This document shows, piece by piece, positions 41,702-49,744 of a stretch of 64,000 bases of DNA. The first letter of the stretch is position 1; each line of letters starts with the position of its first letter. Position numbers and translations under genes: made by a program. Under the pieces are notes generated by a model. That model did no database searches. It was given only the letters and a program-made list of their open reading frames with translations, and was not told where the DNA came from. Location of the stretch: the NCBI GenBank assembly GCA_900764105.1, contig CAAFMS010000028.1:43893-107892 (forward strand). The letters are read 5' to 3'. The DNA comes from Clostridia bacterium. GTDB taxonomy: Bacteria; Bacillota; Clostridia; Christensenellales; Borkfalkiaceae.

Positions 41702-42271
41702 CTAATCGACGGAATCGGGAGTTATCGTTTCGGGCTGATCATCGTCGTCCTGCTCGGCTACCATGATAAGCGCGATTACGACCGCTCCGACCGCCAGCAT
41801 GAACGCTATGCCTTGCCACGTTCTGAGCCATTCTATAATTATGCCGATTTTAGGTATATGTCCCGTCATTTTGCCCGCTATCTGAGTTATGAATATCGGG
41901 TCGGGATCTTCGCTTTCGTTCGAGTCGCCCTTAGCGTAATATTTCTCGCCCTCTATGCGGACTATTCTGTGCGTTACCGAAACGTTGTCCGCGGCTGGGA
42001 AATAGGTTATTATGTCGCCGACTTTGTAAGTGTCGCTTTTTTCGATTACTATCGCGTCGCCCGCCTCTATCGAACCCGACATCGAGGGGGTTGCGATTAT
42101 CAGAAGCGATTTTCCGAACACCGACGGTATCGCCGATTTTTTAACGTATTTGTCGTAAGCGAGCGTCGCCGCCGTAAATACCAGAAGGGCTATTATCGCT
42201 CCGAGGAGAATCTTGACCGCCACGGAAATTACCGTAAAGGCGGATATTTTGTTTTTTTCTTTGGTTTCCAT
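41702..42271 (-). CDS. sipW: Signal peptidase I, SipW (ER) type
   Basis: 189 residues. Two membrane segments (about 10-38 and 150-175) flank the catalytic domain. Nucleophile Ser63 in ATPSMSGSI; His101 in VTHRIV stands where bacterial-type enzymes have Lys, which defines the ER/SipW class; Asp116/Asp122 in KGDSNESEDP complete the site. It cleaves the special signal peptides of TasA-like proteins. It lies within the operon of its presumed substrates, with RBS GAGGAG. The assignment to the class is firm. Confidence 0.93.
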   Translation of the reverse strand: METKEKNKISAFTVISVAVKILLGAIIALLVFTAATLAYDKYVKKSAIPSVFGKSLLIIATPSMSGSIEAGDAIVIEKSDTYKVGDIITYFPAADNVSVTHRIVRIEGEKYYAKGDSNESEDPDPIFITQIAGKMTGHIPKIGIIIEWLRTWQGIAFMLAVGAVVIALIMVAEQDDDDQPETITPDSVD

Positions 42272-42295
42272 TTCTGCTCTCCTCGTTTCTGTTTT

Positions 42296-43066
42296 TTAAG
42301 CCTCTTCGGCAATGATTTCTATGTTTATATAGTATTTTTCGCCGAGAACTCCTATTATCGTGTCTTTCTCGTCGTCGCCGTCGAATTCCCATTCCCATTC
42401 GAGAATTATCGCCCGAGCGTTTTTCTTTTTTATTATAAGACCGCTGACCTCGAATCCTTCGTCGTCCGTTTCAGTACGGTTTAATAACCGTCCTTCCGAA
42501 TACGCCGAATATTTTATCGGAGGCAGTAATTCGTTGTTTTCGTAGTTTAAAGTAAACCTGATTTTACAATTCAAGTCCGCCGCATGGGGATTGTTTATCA
42601 TAAACATATACGTTCCCTTGTCGCCCGGACAGATTTTTTCTTTTCCGAATACGTTCAGTTTTCCCGTCGCCCCCCACGCTCCGTCCGCGTCTACCACGGT
42701 GAAGTCGGGAATTATAGGCTTGTTCTTTTCGTATATGAACACGGAAAGCGAAGTTGCGGAAACCGCAAGCAGCAGGAGAAGTAAAATTATTACCAGAACG
42801 GAATTGCTCCGTTGTATTCTTCCTACCGCGACCCCGTTATCGTATAAATACCTTCCGTCCGTCGCAAACGCGCCAACTTCCTTGACTTTGTCGGATCTGA
42901 CGCGTTTGCACGAGGCGAAACAAACATGATTTAAGTCGTACAGTTTATCCATACGCAAAAAGCACATCAATTTGCCGCTCTTTTTATCGACGACTTTTTT
43001 GCCGCCCGCAAGCGGTTTTACGGAACCTTTGAGGGGTTCTTTTGTGAATTGCGTATCAGTCTGCAT
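42296..43066 (-). CDS. Membrane protein with cytoplasmic N-terminal domain and TasA-like extracellular domain
   Basis: 256 residues from ATG at 43066 (CGGAG upstream; the frame to 43081 would start inside the RBS region). Residues 1-86 are basic and cytoplasmic and contain CFLRMDKLYDLNHVCFASC; one membrane segment at 88-111; then a beta-rich extracellular part with GDKGTYMFMINNPHAADLNCKIRFTLNY, similar in layout to camelysin/TasA domains. It might be a fibre base or an assembly factor that stays anchored (inference). It lies between the major subunit and sipW. Confidence 0.7.
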   Translation of the reverse strand: MQTDTQFTKEPLKGSVKPLAGGKKVVDKKSGKLMCFLRMDKLYDLNHVCFASCKRVRSDKVKEVGAFATDGRYLYDNGVAVGRIQRSNSVLVIILLLLLLAVSATSLSVFIYEKNKPIIPDFTVVDADGAWGATGKLNVFGKEKICPGDKGTYMFMINNPHAADLNCKIRFTLNYENNELLPPIKYSAYSEGRLLNRTETDDEGFEVSGLIIKKKNARAIILEWEWEFDGDDEKDTIIGVLGEKYYINIEIIAEEA

Positions 43067-43103
43067 TTTACGACTCCGCACGGGTGCTACCCGTTTTTAT
43101 TGA

Positions 43104-43877
43104 TTATTCGTTACCTTTTAACTGAGTTACCGAAACCGAAAGGTTGAAAGAAATTGCCGTATGGGTACCCTCCTCCACTTTCGTATAAGTGCCGTCGGTA
43201 GTAGTTGCAGGCTTATTTGCAATCGTTCCGAGGAAAGTGTCGAGAGCGTCGTTTCCGCTTTCAAAAGCCCAAGCCCATTCAAGGGTATAATTTCCTGCGT
43301 GAGCGTAAGTTTCATTTGCTGCGACATCTGCATCGTAACCGTTCAATACAGTTGCAATTTGTGCAAGGGTAACGTTTTCAAGTCTCGTTTCTCCGTTCGT
43401 AACTACAACGTCGTCCTTTTTAAGAGTCCATTTTACGGGGCTGTAAGTTCCGGCAACGCCATCCTTCGTGTATTTAAGAACTACGTCGCTATTTACGGTA
43501 AAGTTGATATCAACATGCGATTTAACTTCGGCAGTACCCGTGATAGAGAAAGTCATCGAACCGGTAGTTCCGGGAGCAACGCGGCTTTCCTCGTTGTCTG
43601 CTTTTACAGTCAAAGACACGCCGGCGGCGGTATTTACAATGCTTGCGTTTTTACCTGCGTCATACTTGTACTCTTTACCGAATAATCCGTTGCCGTTAGC
43701 GGTTACTTCGAAGCCCCATTTCGCAACGTTTGCCGTGCCTTTATCGCTCTTGCTGCTGACGTACTTGGACATCGTGTAGCCGCCGAAGCCGATTACCGCT
43801 ACGAGCAGGAGTAAAAGCGCGATTACGAAAACCGACTTTTTGTTGCTGTTTTTCTGCGTGTTTTGTGTTTGTCTCAT
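43104..43877 (-). CDS. TasA/camelysin-like major fibre protein, first gene of the surface operon
   Basis: 257 residues from ATG at 43877, with GGAGG 8 nt upstream (an earlier TTG overlaps the RBS). Signal segment SVFVIALLLLLVAVIGFGGYTMSKYVSS is followed by a secreted beta-rich domain (WGFEVTANG, VAPGTTGSMTFSITGTAEVKS, EWAWAFESGNDALDTFLG) typical of SipW-processed TasA-like proteins. TasA forms matrix fibres in Bacillus. Placed first after the riboswitch leader, it should be the most abundant product. The fibre role is by analogy. Confidence 0.82.
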   Translation of the reverse strand: MRQTQNTQKNSNKKSVFVIALLLLLVAVIGFGGYTMSKYVSSKSDKGTANVAKWGFEVTANGNGLFGKEYKYDAGKNASIVNTAAGVSLTVKADNEESRVAPGTTGSMTFSITGTAEVKSHVDINFTVNSDVVLKYTKDGVAGTYSPVKWTLKKDDVVVTNGETRLENVTLAQIATVLNGYDADVAANETYAHAGNYTLEWAWAFESGNDALDTFLGTIANKPATTTDGTYTKVEEGTHTAISFNLSVSVTQLKGNE

Positions 43878-43940
43878 TTTGAGAACCTCCAAAATATTTT
43901 TTTATTTCACAATTTCGACTCGTCCCTTTCCCCCGTAAAA

Positions 43941-44014
43941 CGAAAAAAGGTTGCAACATTTGCTTTTTATCCATAAAGACCTGTATTTATAGATATGAGC
44001 AGATAATTGCAACC
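43941..44014 (-). terminator. Second leader terminator (terminator 2) of the surface operon
   Basis: On the minus strand GGTTGCAA (44014-44007) can pair with TTGCAACC (43956-43949), followed by TTTTTTCG. The 5' arm lies in the second copy of the 21-bp repeat AATTGCAACCGGGCGTACTTT (44005-44025). Confidence 0.6.
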
Positions 44015-44033
44015 GGGCGTACTTTTATATAAA

Positions 44034-44088
44034 GAAAACAAAAACCCGATTGCAAAAAGTATCTTATTCGATACGAATTGCAACCGGG
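44034..44088 (-). terminator. First leader terminator (terminator 1) of the surface operon
   Basis: RNA arms CCCGGTTGCAA (44088-44078) and TTGCAATCGGG (44055-44045) form 11 bp with one G-U; an inner GTATC/GATAC stem (44059-44074) adds stability; TTTTTGTTTTC follows. The 5' arm is the 3' strand of the riboswitch aptamer, so ligand binding and termination exclude each other. Confidence 0.8.
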
Positions 44089-44160
44089 CGTACTTTCTTA
44101 AAAAAAGTTCCTTGGCTTTGCGTCACCGCCTCGCGACGGTTTTGCCAAATATTCATTTTC
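44080..44160 (-). promoter_or_regulatory. c-di-GMP-I (GEMM-I) riboswitch aptamer
   Basis: Read on the minus strand, the conserved core is GGCAAAACC (44146-), a hairpin ACCGTC-GCGA-GGCGGT with GNRA tetraloop, then GACGCAAAGCC (to 44114). A second stem (ACTTT/AAAGT) follows and then GCCCGGTTGC. GCAAA ... GNRA ... GACGCAAAGC is the signature of the GEMM-I class that binds cyclic di-GMP. It lies about 30 nt after the predicted start and about 200 nt before the first gene. The 3' strand overlaps terminator 1, which suggests that c-di-GMP prevents termination (an ON switch); this direction is inferred. Confidence 0.9.
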
Positions 44161-44196
44161 GTTTTGCAGATAAGTTTCTCGCCTATTTGCGATTTC

Positions 44197-44225
44197 ATTA
44201 TATTGCGTAATTTGTCGATTGTCAA
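44197..44225 (-). promoter_or_regulatory. Consensus promoter of the riboswitch-controlled surface operon
   Basis: On the minus strand TTGACA (44225-44220), 17-bp spacer, TATAAT (44202-44197); predicted start near 44190, giving a leader of about 313 nt. The part of 43878-44515 not covered by this leader holds only a degenerate inverted segment (about 44275-44345) and no gene. Confidence 0.85.
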
Positions 44226-44445
44226 CCGTTTGATTGTGAAAGTTTTGTGAAATATTTCACTTATAGAGAAGAGCAAGTCCACTACTGTCTGCTCTTCGCG
44301 GCACTTCGCCTCGGCGGCTTTTGCAAGCGAAGCGAGTAAAAGACGAGAGAGGTCTAAACGATATAGTATTTATAGTATCGCATAAGAATAACAAATAAAA
44401 CCCCTCTATAAGTCGTTTATTCGGTTATTCTCTATACTCAATAAC

Positions 44446-44490
44446 AAAAAGAAAAGACTGCCGCAAACGCCGAAACGCTTGCAACAGCCT
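44446..44490 (-). terminator. Terminator of the PH-protein pair
   Basis: GGCTGTTGCAAGCG pairs with the GCGTTTGCGGCAGTC side on the minus strand (44489-44456), followed by TTTTCTTTTT. Confidence 0.75.
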
Positions 44491-44515
44491 TTATTCATTA
44501 TTATATATTATATAA

Positions 44516-45079
44516 TTATTTGCTCTTCTTGTTCTCGATTACGATAGCGCCGATTTCGTTCAATAACTGCTCCGCTACGTCTTTGTCAACCTTTATCTTG
44601 ATTTTGTCGATTTTCGACTGCGGTTTAAGTCCGCTCGCGCTTACCGTCAGCATTTCGTATATCGGCGTTCTCGATCTGATTTCAAGTTCCGCCGCCGCGC
44701 CCTTCGTCAAAAGCGATACGATTAAAACCACTATTCCGCCGATAAGAGCGATTACCGACAATCCCGACAATATCAGATACCACTTGGCTTCCGTAAACTG
44801 ACTCCATACAAACCCGCCGATTGCTAAAAGTCCGCCGAGTATTATAAGCAACACCGCAAGTTTAAGTCCGTGTTTGTAACTGTCGAAGTGAGTGGTTATG
44901 TAGTCCGCGTGGTCGATAGGCATTTCGTTTCTCTGAAACGACCTCGGTCCTTGCTCTTGCGCGATTATCCTTTTGTCCGTGACTATAACGCTATGTAAAA
45001 CCTGATTTTTCTTAGATTTAACTACGGCGTAGTCGTATTCTCTTATGAGAGTCTCGTCCTTAGCCAAGTTCGCTTCCAT
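44516..45079 (-). CDS. Membrane protein with N-terminal PH-like domain
   Basis: 187 residues from ATG at 45079 (GGAGG 11 nt upstream; a longer frame lies in the previous gene). N-terminal SVIVTDKRIIAQEQ is typical of bacterial PH (bPH) domains. Two membrane segments (about 70-90 and 100-125), then a hydrophilic C-terminal domain. Its first 20 bases overlap the upstream gene, which has the same layout, so the two probably form a complex. Function unknown. Confidence 0.75.
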   Translation of the reverse strand: MEANLAKDETLIREYDYAVVKSKKNQVLHSVIVTDKRIIAQEQGPRSFQRNEMPIDHADYITTHFDSYKHGLKLAVLLIILGGLLAIGGFVWSQFTEAKWYLILSGLSVIALIGGIVVLIVSLLTKGAAAELEIRSRTPIYEMLTVSASGLKPQSKIDKIKIKVDKDVAEQLLNEIGAIVIENKKSK

Positions 45080-45773
45080 TTTTTTCGTCCTCCATTTCGT
45101 TTTCGATTTTCGCCTGCGTGATTTCGTTCGCAAGGTCGAAAGCCATTCTCTTCGCTTCCGTTATATCCGCGGTGAAACAGTCCTCGTTTTTGCTCGTTAT
45201 CTGAGTTATACGTCCCGCGCTCGTCGAAAGATTGAATATTCTGAACGGCGTTTCGGGATTGTCTTTCGTGTAAACCGTGATTCCGAACGCTACGTAACGT
45301 TTAGGAAGTACGATAAGCAAAATCGTCGTTATCGCAAGTATGCCGCCGACCGAAAAGGCTATTATCATATCCCACGAATCGGGCAACACTTTCGGGAACG
45401 ACGGGATAGCCGCCGTTAAAATTCCGAAAACAAGGAACGCCAAGGCAAGTATTCCGAAAATCGCGATAAGCCACGGATTAAGATACCTCGCGTACTTGTA
45501 GTACGAATTAACGCTCTCGATTCTGTCTACGGGTATTTCTGTATTTCTCTTTTCCGTTCTCCTCTTGCTGTCCGAGAACCTCATTTGCACAAGTCTTTTA
45601 TTCGTAAGCAAAACGCTGTTTTCGACCGTCACGCAACTGTTTACCTTATCTCTGATGCGATAAGTGTCGTAATCGAAACAATCGATAATTTTCTCGCCTT
45701 TAGCGAGAACCAGTCCGTGTTTTGCCTGATTAAAGCCGAAATCATACGTTTCAACTCTTTCGTCGGCGTTCAT
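45060..45773 (-). CDS. Membrane protein with PH-like domain, paralogue of its neighbour
   Basis: 237 residues; RBS GGGAGG. SVLLTNKRLVQMRF is the bPH-type strand-turn; two membrane segments near 100-125 and 135-160; C-terminal amphipathic, charged end. Promoter at 45889-45917 with a leader of about 110 nt. Two-gene operon with 44516-45079. No known role. Confidence 0.75.
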   Translation of the reverse strand: MNADERVETYDFGFNQAKHGLVLAKGEKIIDCFDYDTYRIRDKVNSCVTVENSVLLTNKRLVQMRFSDSKRRTEKRNTEIPVDRIESVNSYYKYARYLNPWLIAIFGILALAFLVFGILTAAIPSFPKVLPDSWDMIIAFSVGGILAITTILLIVLPKRYVAFGITVYTKDNPETPFRIFNLSTSAGRITQITSKNEDCFTADITEAKRMAFDLANEITQAKIENEMEDEKNGSELG

Positions 45774-45888
45774 CCCTATATCCTCCCTGACTACTTTAAC
45801 ACTATTTTATGCGTATTGCTTTAAAAATAACGCGTTTTATGCATTTTTCAAGGCGGTATACGACTACATAGTATATTATTATATTTAT

Positions 45889-45917
45889 AGTATACTAAAA
45901 CATATTCGGTTTGTCAA
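45889..45917 (-). promoter_or_regulatory. Promoter of the PH-protein pair
   Basis: On the minus strand TTGACA (45917-45912), 17-bp spacer, TATACT (45894-45889). Confidence 0.75.
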
Positions 45918-46050
45918 TCACTTATCCGAAATATCCGAAATAATTTCAAAAAAACGCTTAAAAAAGAGCCGTAAAAAAAACTAAAATCTATTTTTGGTCT
46001 TAGCGGCAATAACTTTATTTCAAAAATAATAAGGAAATATCGCCGCCTCG

Positions 46051-46210
46051 CTTCCTCCTTCGGGGGAAGTGGCAAAATGGAGCGTAAGCGAGATTTTGAC
46101 GATAGGGGATAGAAAATGCAAATCAAAACGTAGCAGTGATTTATTGTCCCCTTCCGTCAAATCTTCGCGGAAAACCGCTCGATTTGCCACCTTCCCCGAA
46201 GGAGAAGGCG
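46051..46210. repeat. Inverted pair of family-2 repeats (MITE-like)
   Basis: The left copy 46051-46109 matches 7701-7759 with two differences. A diverged copy in the opposite orientation occupies about 46148-46210 (GTCAAATC, GATTTGCCACCTTCCCC). The 38-bp centre is unrelated. Nothing else is seen in 45918-46222. Confidence 0.7.
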
Positions 46211-46222
46211 AGAATTTTAACT

Positions 46223-46272
46223 AAAAAGGTCACATTTTATCTTTTTCCAGATAATAAATGTGACCTTTTTTT
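46223..46272. terminator. Bidirectional terminator downstream of clpX
   Basis: AAAAAGGTCACATTT pairs with AAATGTGACCTTTTT around a 20-nt loop region; U-runs on both strands. Confidence 0.85.
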
Positions 46273-46305
46273 TGTGTTTTTTACAGCCCCTTAAACTAAT
46301 CTGCG

Positions 46306-47544
46306 TTACGCTATGTTTTTCTTTACCACTTCGGGCTGCTTTTTGCCCGTCACTACGTCTTTGTCGATTACTATCTTCTCGACGCCTTCTTCCGACGGCA
46401 CGTCGTACATACTGTCGAGCATCAGATTCTCAAATATGGTTCTGAGTCCTCTCGCTCCCGTTTTGAGCGCGATTGCCTTTTTCGCCACTTCCGATACCGC
46501 GTCGTCCGTCACCACGAGTTCTACCCCGTCTATTCCGACGAGTTTCTTGTACTGCTTCACTATCGCGTTTTTGGGTTCGGTCATTATCTTTACAAGGGCT
46601 GTTTCGTCCAAAGGCTGAAGCCCTACGACTATCGGCATTCTGCCGACAAATTCCGGTATAAGTCCGAATTTCGTCAAATCCTGCGGCTGAATTTCGTCGA
46701 GATACGCCGTCGGATTTTCGTCCGAAACTTTCAACTTGCCGGCAAAACCGAGCGAGGAATTGTCGAGCCTTTTGCCGATTATCTTATCGAGCCCGACAAA
46801 CGCTCCGCCGCATATAAACAGTATATTCGTAGTGTCTATTCTGATAAAATCCTGCTGAGGGTGCTTTCTGCCGCCCTGCGGGGGAACGGAAGCGATAGTC
46901 GATTCGATTATCTTTAAAAGAGCCTGCTGAACGCCCTCGCCGCTGACGTCTCTCGTTATGGACACGTTCTCGCTCTTTCTCGCGATTTTGTCGATTTCGT
47001 CGATATATATAATGCCCCTTTGAGCCTTTTCCACGTCGTAATCGGCGTTCTGAATGAGTTTAAGCAAAATATTCTCGACGTCCTCGCCGACATATCCCGC
47101 CTCGGTGAGAGTAGTCGCGTCCGCAACCGCGAACGGCACGTTGAGAATTTTGGCGAGCGTTCTCGCAAGCAAAGTCTTGCCGCAACCCGTAGGTCCTAAG
47201 AGTAAAACGTTGCTCTTTTCGACTTCTATATCGTCTTTCTCTTCCCTTTTTCTTAAATTAACCCTCTTATAATGGTTATAAACCGCAACCGAAAGAACCT
47301 TTTTCGCCTTGTCCTGCCCGACGATATACTTGTCGAGTTCGGCTTTGATTTCGTGCGGCTTTAAAAGGGTGAAATTCTCTTCTTTGTTCTTTTTCTCTTC
47401 TCTTTCGAGTACGTCTTTGCAAATATCGACGCACTCGTCGCAAATATATACGCCGTCGGGACCCGCGATAAGTCTCTTCGCAAGTTCCTTGGGCTTTCCG
47501 CAAAACGAACAACGGCGTTCGTCGTCCGTATGATTGTTTGCCAT
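46306..47544 (-). CDS. clpX: ATP-dependent unfoldase subunit ClpX
   Basis: 412 residues. N-terminal zinc-binding domain with Cys12, Cys15, Cys35, Cys38; Walker A GPTGCGKT (117-124); Walker B IIYIDEID (178-185); pore loops including GGRKHP; ClpP-contact loop at SSLGFAG. It unfolds substrates and feeds them to ClpP. RBS GGGAGGTGA. Downstream of clpP and tig in the common tig-clpP-clpX order. Complete. Confidence 0.97.
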   Translation of the reverse strand: MANNHTDDERRCSFCGKPKELAKRLIAGPDGVYICDECVDICKDVLEREEKKNKEENFTLLKPHEIKAELDKYIVGQDKAKKVLSVAVYNHYKRVNLRKREEKDDIEVEKSNVLLLGPTGCGKTLLARTLAKILNVPFAVADATTLTEAGYVGEDVENILLKLIQNADYDVEKAQRGIIYIDEIDKIARKSENVSITRDVSGEGVQQALLKIIESTIASVPPQGGRKHPQQDFIRIDTTNILFICGGAFVGLDKIIGKRLDNSSLGFAGKLKVSDENPTAYLDEIQPQDLTKFGLIPEFVGRMPIVVGLQPLDETALVKIMTEPKNAIVKQYKKLVGIDGVELVVTDDAVSEVAKKAIALKTGARGLRTIFENLMLDSMYDVPSEEGVEKIVIDKDVVTGKKQPEVVKKNIA

Positions 47545-47615
47545 ACTTGTTTCACCTCCCGTATTTGCTTTTGTTTCCTGTTTTATCTTTTCCGTTGTCT
47601 ATCGTTCGTACTGCT

Positions 47616-47644
47616 GCCGCCGCCGACCGACGGTCGGCGGCGGC
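47616..47644. other. GC-rich 12-bp hairpin between clpP and clpX
   Basis: GCCGCCGCCGAC and its complement around CGACG. There is no U-tract on either side; it could modulate read-through or protect the 3' end of clpP mRNA. Confidence 0.5.
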
Positions 47645-47662
47645 TGAAAAGGCAACTCTTTA

Positions 47663-48244
47663 TTATCTGTTATAGAAAATCTTGTCGATAAGTCCGTAAC
47701 CCAAGGCGTCCTCGGCGGTAAGATAGTTATCTCTGTCGGTATCTTTTTCGATTTGCTCGATCGGCTTGCCCGTATTCGCAGCGAGTACAGAGTTGAGTTT
47801 TTTCTTCAACGCGAGAATATGCTCCGCCTGAATCTTTATATCGCTCGCCTGTCCCTGCGCGCCGCCCAAAGGCTGATGAATCATTATTTCGGACGACGGA
47901 AGGGCATAACGCTTACCTTTTTTGCCGCTCGAAAGCAGGAACGCCGCCATACTCGCCGCCATTCCGATACATATCGTCGATACGTCGCACTTGATAAAGT
48001 TCATAGTGTCGTAAATCGCAAGACCCGAGGTTACGCTTCCGCCGGGGCTGTTGATGTATATATCTATATCTTTCGTACTGTCTTTCGCCTCTAAGTAAAG
48101 CAGTTCGGCGACGACGGTGTTCGCAACCGCGTCGTTGATTTCGCCCGTAATGAATATTATACGCTCTTCTAAAAGTTTGGAATAAATGTCGTAGGAACGC
48201 TCGCCTCTGTCGGTCTGCTCCACGACCATAGGAATAAGTGACAT
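47663..48244 (-). CDS. clpP: ATP-dependent Clp protease proteolytic subunit
   Basis: 193 residues. Catalytic triad Ser98 (GMAASMAAF), His123 (MIHQPLGG), Asp172 (TDRDNYL). INSPGGSVTSGLAIYDTM matches the family. It forms the tetradecameric protease chamber used by ClpX. RBS GGAGG. No separate promoter is obvious between the tig terminator and clpP, so expression may depend on read-through. Confidence 0.97.
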   Translation of the reverse strand: MSLIPMVVEQTDRGERSYDIYSKLLEERIIFITGEINDAVANTVVAELLYLEAKDSTKDIDIYINSPGGSVTSGLAIYDTMNFIKCDVSTICIGMAASMAAFLLSSGKKGKRYALPSSEIMIHQPLGGAQGQASDIKIQAEHILALKKKLNSVLAANTGKPIEQIEKDTDRDNYLTAEDALGYGLIDKIFYNR

Positions 48245-48274
48245 ATTTGCCTCCGTTCAGCCACAGGTAATTGA

Positions 48275-48306
48275 GATAAAACGGGGGTAATTATGCAATT
48301 ACCCCC
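48275..48306 (-). terminator. Terminator between tig and clpP
   Basis: Perfect 10-bp stem GGGGGTAATT/AATTACCCCC with ATGC loop, followed on the minus strand by GTTTTATC; the short U-tract suggests partial termination. Confidence 0.7.
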
Positions 48307-48338
48307 TTAGTTTTTATTTTTCTGACAGTTCAACCCGA

Positions 48339-49625
48339 CTATGCAATCGTATTGTTGTCTTTAAGGAATTTGAACAATTTGTCGATTACGATGCCGTTTT
48401 CGATATATCCGCGCTGTTTATCGCTGATAGTCTTAGCGTACTCGTCCGCGCTCTTTCCGACCGACTCCGCCTGCTCGGCGATCTTCGCGTCTACTTCCTC
48501 TTTCGTCGCCTCGATTTTTTCGTCCGTTAAAATCTTGTCGATAACGAGTTGAGTTTTAACGTGGTCTTTCGCGGAGTCTTTAAGTCCGTCTCTGTAAGAT
48601 TCCATGGTCTGGTTAGTGTATTTGAGATAATCTTCGAATTTAAGACCCTGATACATAAGTCTGTAAGAAGCCTGCTGTACCATGTTGTCTATTTCTCTTT
48701 CCGTAAGACTGTCGGGGATTTCGACTTCGCTCTTTTCGGAAATAGCCTTGATGAGTTTATCTTCGATCTCTCTTTCCGCTCTCTGCGCGTTGGCTTTTTC
48801 GAGTTTCTCCTTAACCGACGCCTTGTAAGCCTCTACCGTTTCGCTTCCCGTCTTATCTTTGACAAACTCGTCGGTAAGTTCGGGGAGTTTCTTCTCCTTA
48901 ATCTCGTGAAGAGTTACGGTGAAAACAGCCTCTTTGCCTTTGAGTTCTTCCGCGCCGTAGTCGTCGGGGAATTTAACCGTTATGTCTTTGGTGTCGCCGA
49001 TATTCATTCCGACAACGCCTTCTTCGAATCCGGGAATAAACGTTCCGCTTCCCAAAACGAGAGTCTGCTTTTCAGCCGTTCCCCCGTCGAACTTAACGCC
49101 GTCTATCGCGCCGCTGTAATCTATTACGGTTATATCTCCGTCCTTAGCCGCTCTTCCTTCGACGTTTTCTTCGGTAGAATGTTGCTCCAAAAGCCTGTTT
49201 ACCTCGGAAGCGACGTCGTCGTCTTTAACATTATACTCAACTTTTTCAATCTTTATACCTTTATAATCGCCGAGTTTTACTTCGGGTTTAACGGGTACAA
49301 CCGCCGTAAAGGTCAAGCCCTTTTCGTCGAGTTTGTCAATCGACACGTCGGGACGGTCGATGGGTTCTATCGAGGTTTCTTTTTCAAGAATATCGTAGTA
49401 ATATTTCGCGAACGCGAGATTGATTCCCTCTTCGTAAAACGCGCCCTTGCCGTACTGCTGTTCGATTACGGACTTGGGAACGTGTCCCTTTCTGAATCCC
49501 GGAACCTGATACTTGAACTTCGTCTTTTCGTAAGCCTCGTCCTGCATTCCGTTCCATTCTTTCGCGGTAAGCGTTACGGTGAGTTTTACCGTACTTTTAT
49601 CGCCTTTTTCGTAACTGTACTTCAT
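48339..49625 (-). CDS. tig: Trigger factor (ribosome-associated chaperone, PPIase)
   Basis: 428 residues. The ribosome-binding loop GFRKGHVPKSVIEQQYG is diagnostic; the FKBP-type domain (about 150-245) has DGDITVIDYSGAIDGVKFDGG and FIPGFEEGVVGM; the helical chaperone domain follows. RBS AAGGAG, promoter TTGCAA-17-TAGAAT at 49745-49773. Complete. Confidence 0.97.
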   Translation of the reverse strand: MKYSYEKGDKSTVKLTVTLTAKEWNGMQDEAYEKTKFKYQVPGFRKGHVPKSVIEQQYGKGAFYEEGINLAFAKYYYDILEKETSIEPIDRPDVSIDKLDEKGLTFTAVVPVKPEVKLGDYKGIKIEKVEYNVKDDDVASEVNRLLEQHSTEENVEGRAAKDGDITVIDYSGAIDGVKFDGGTAEKQTLVLGSGTFIPGFEEGVVGMNIGDTKDITVKFPDDYGAEELKGKEAVFTVTLHEIKEKKLPELTDEFVKDKTGSETVEAYKASVKEKLEKANAQRAEREIEDKLIKAISEKSEVEIPDSLTEREIDNMVQQASYRLMYQGLKFEDYLKYTNQTMESYRDGLKDSAKDHVKTQLVIDKILTDEKIEATKEEVDAKIAEQAESVGKSADEYAKTISDKQRGYIENGIVIDKLFKFLKDNNTIA

Positions 49626-49744
49626 TATTTATACTCCTTACAGATTGTTTCCGTCGTTAGCCTCAGGCGATTTCTCTTAAACCCGCCCGTGGCGATTCTG
49701 CGATTTCTGCCGTTTCTCGTCGCCAAAAATCGTCGCGTGGAACT

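Noticed and set aside
44005..44096. Pair of 21-bp direct repeats as phage or element attachment sites
   Set aside because: Both copies are explained as riboswitch 3' strand / terminator 5' arms in the leader; only 50 bp lies between them and no integrase is near.
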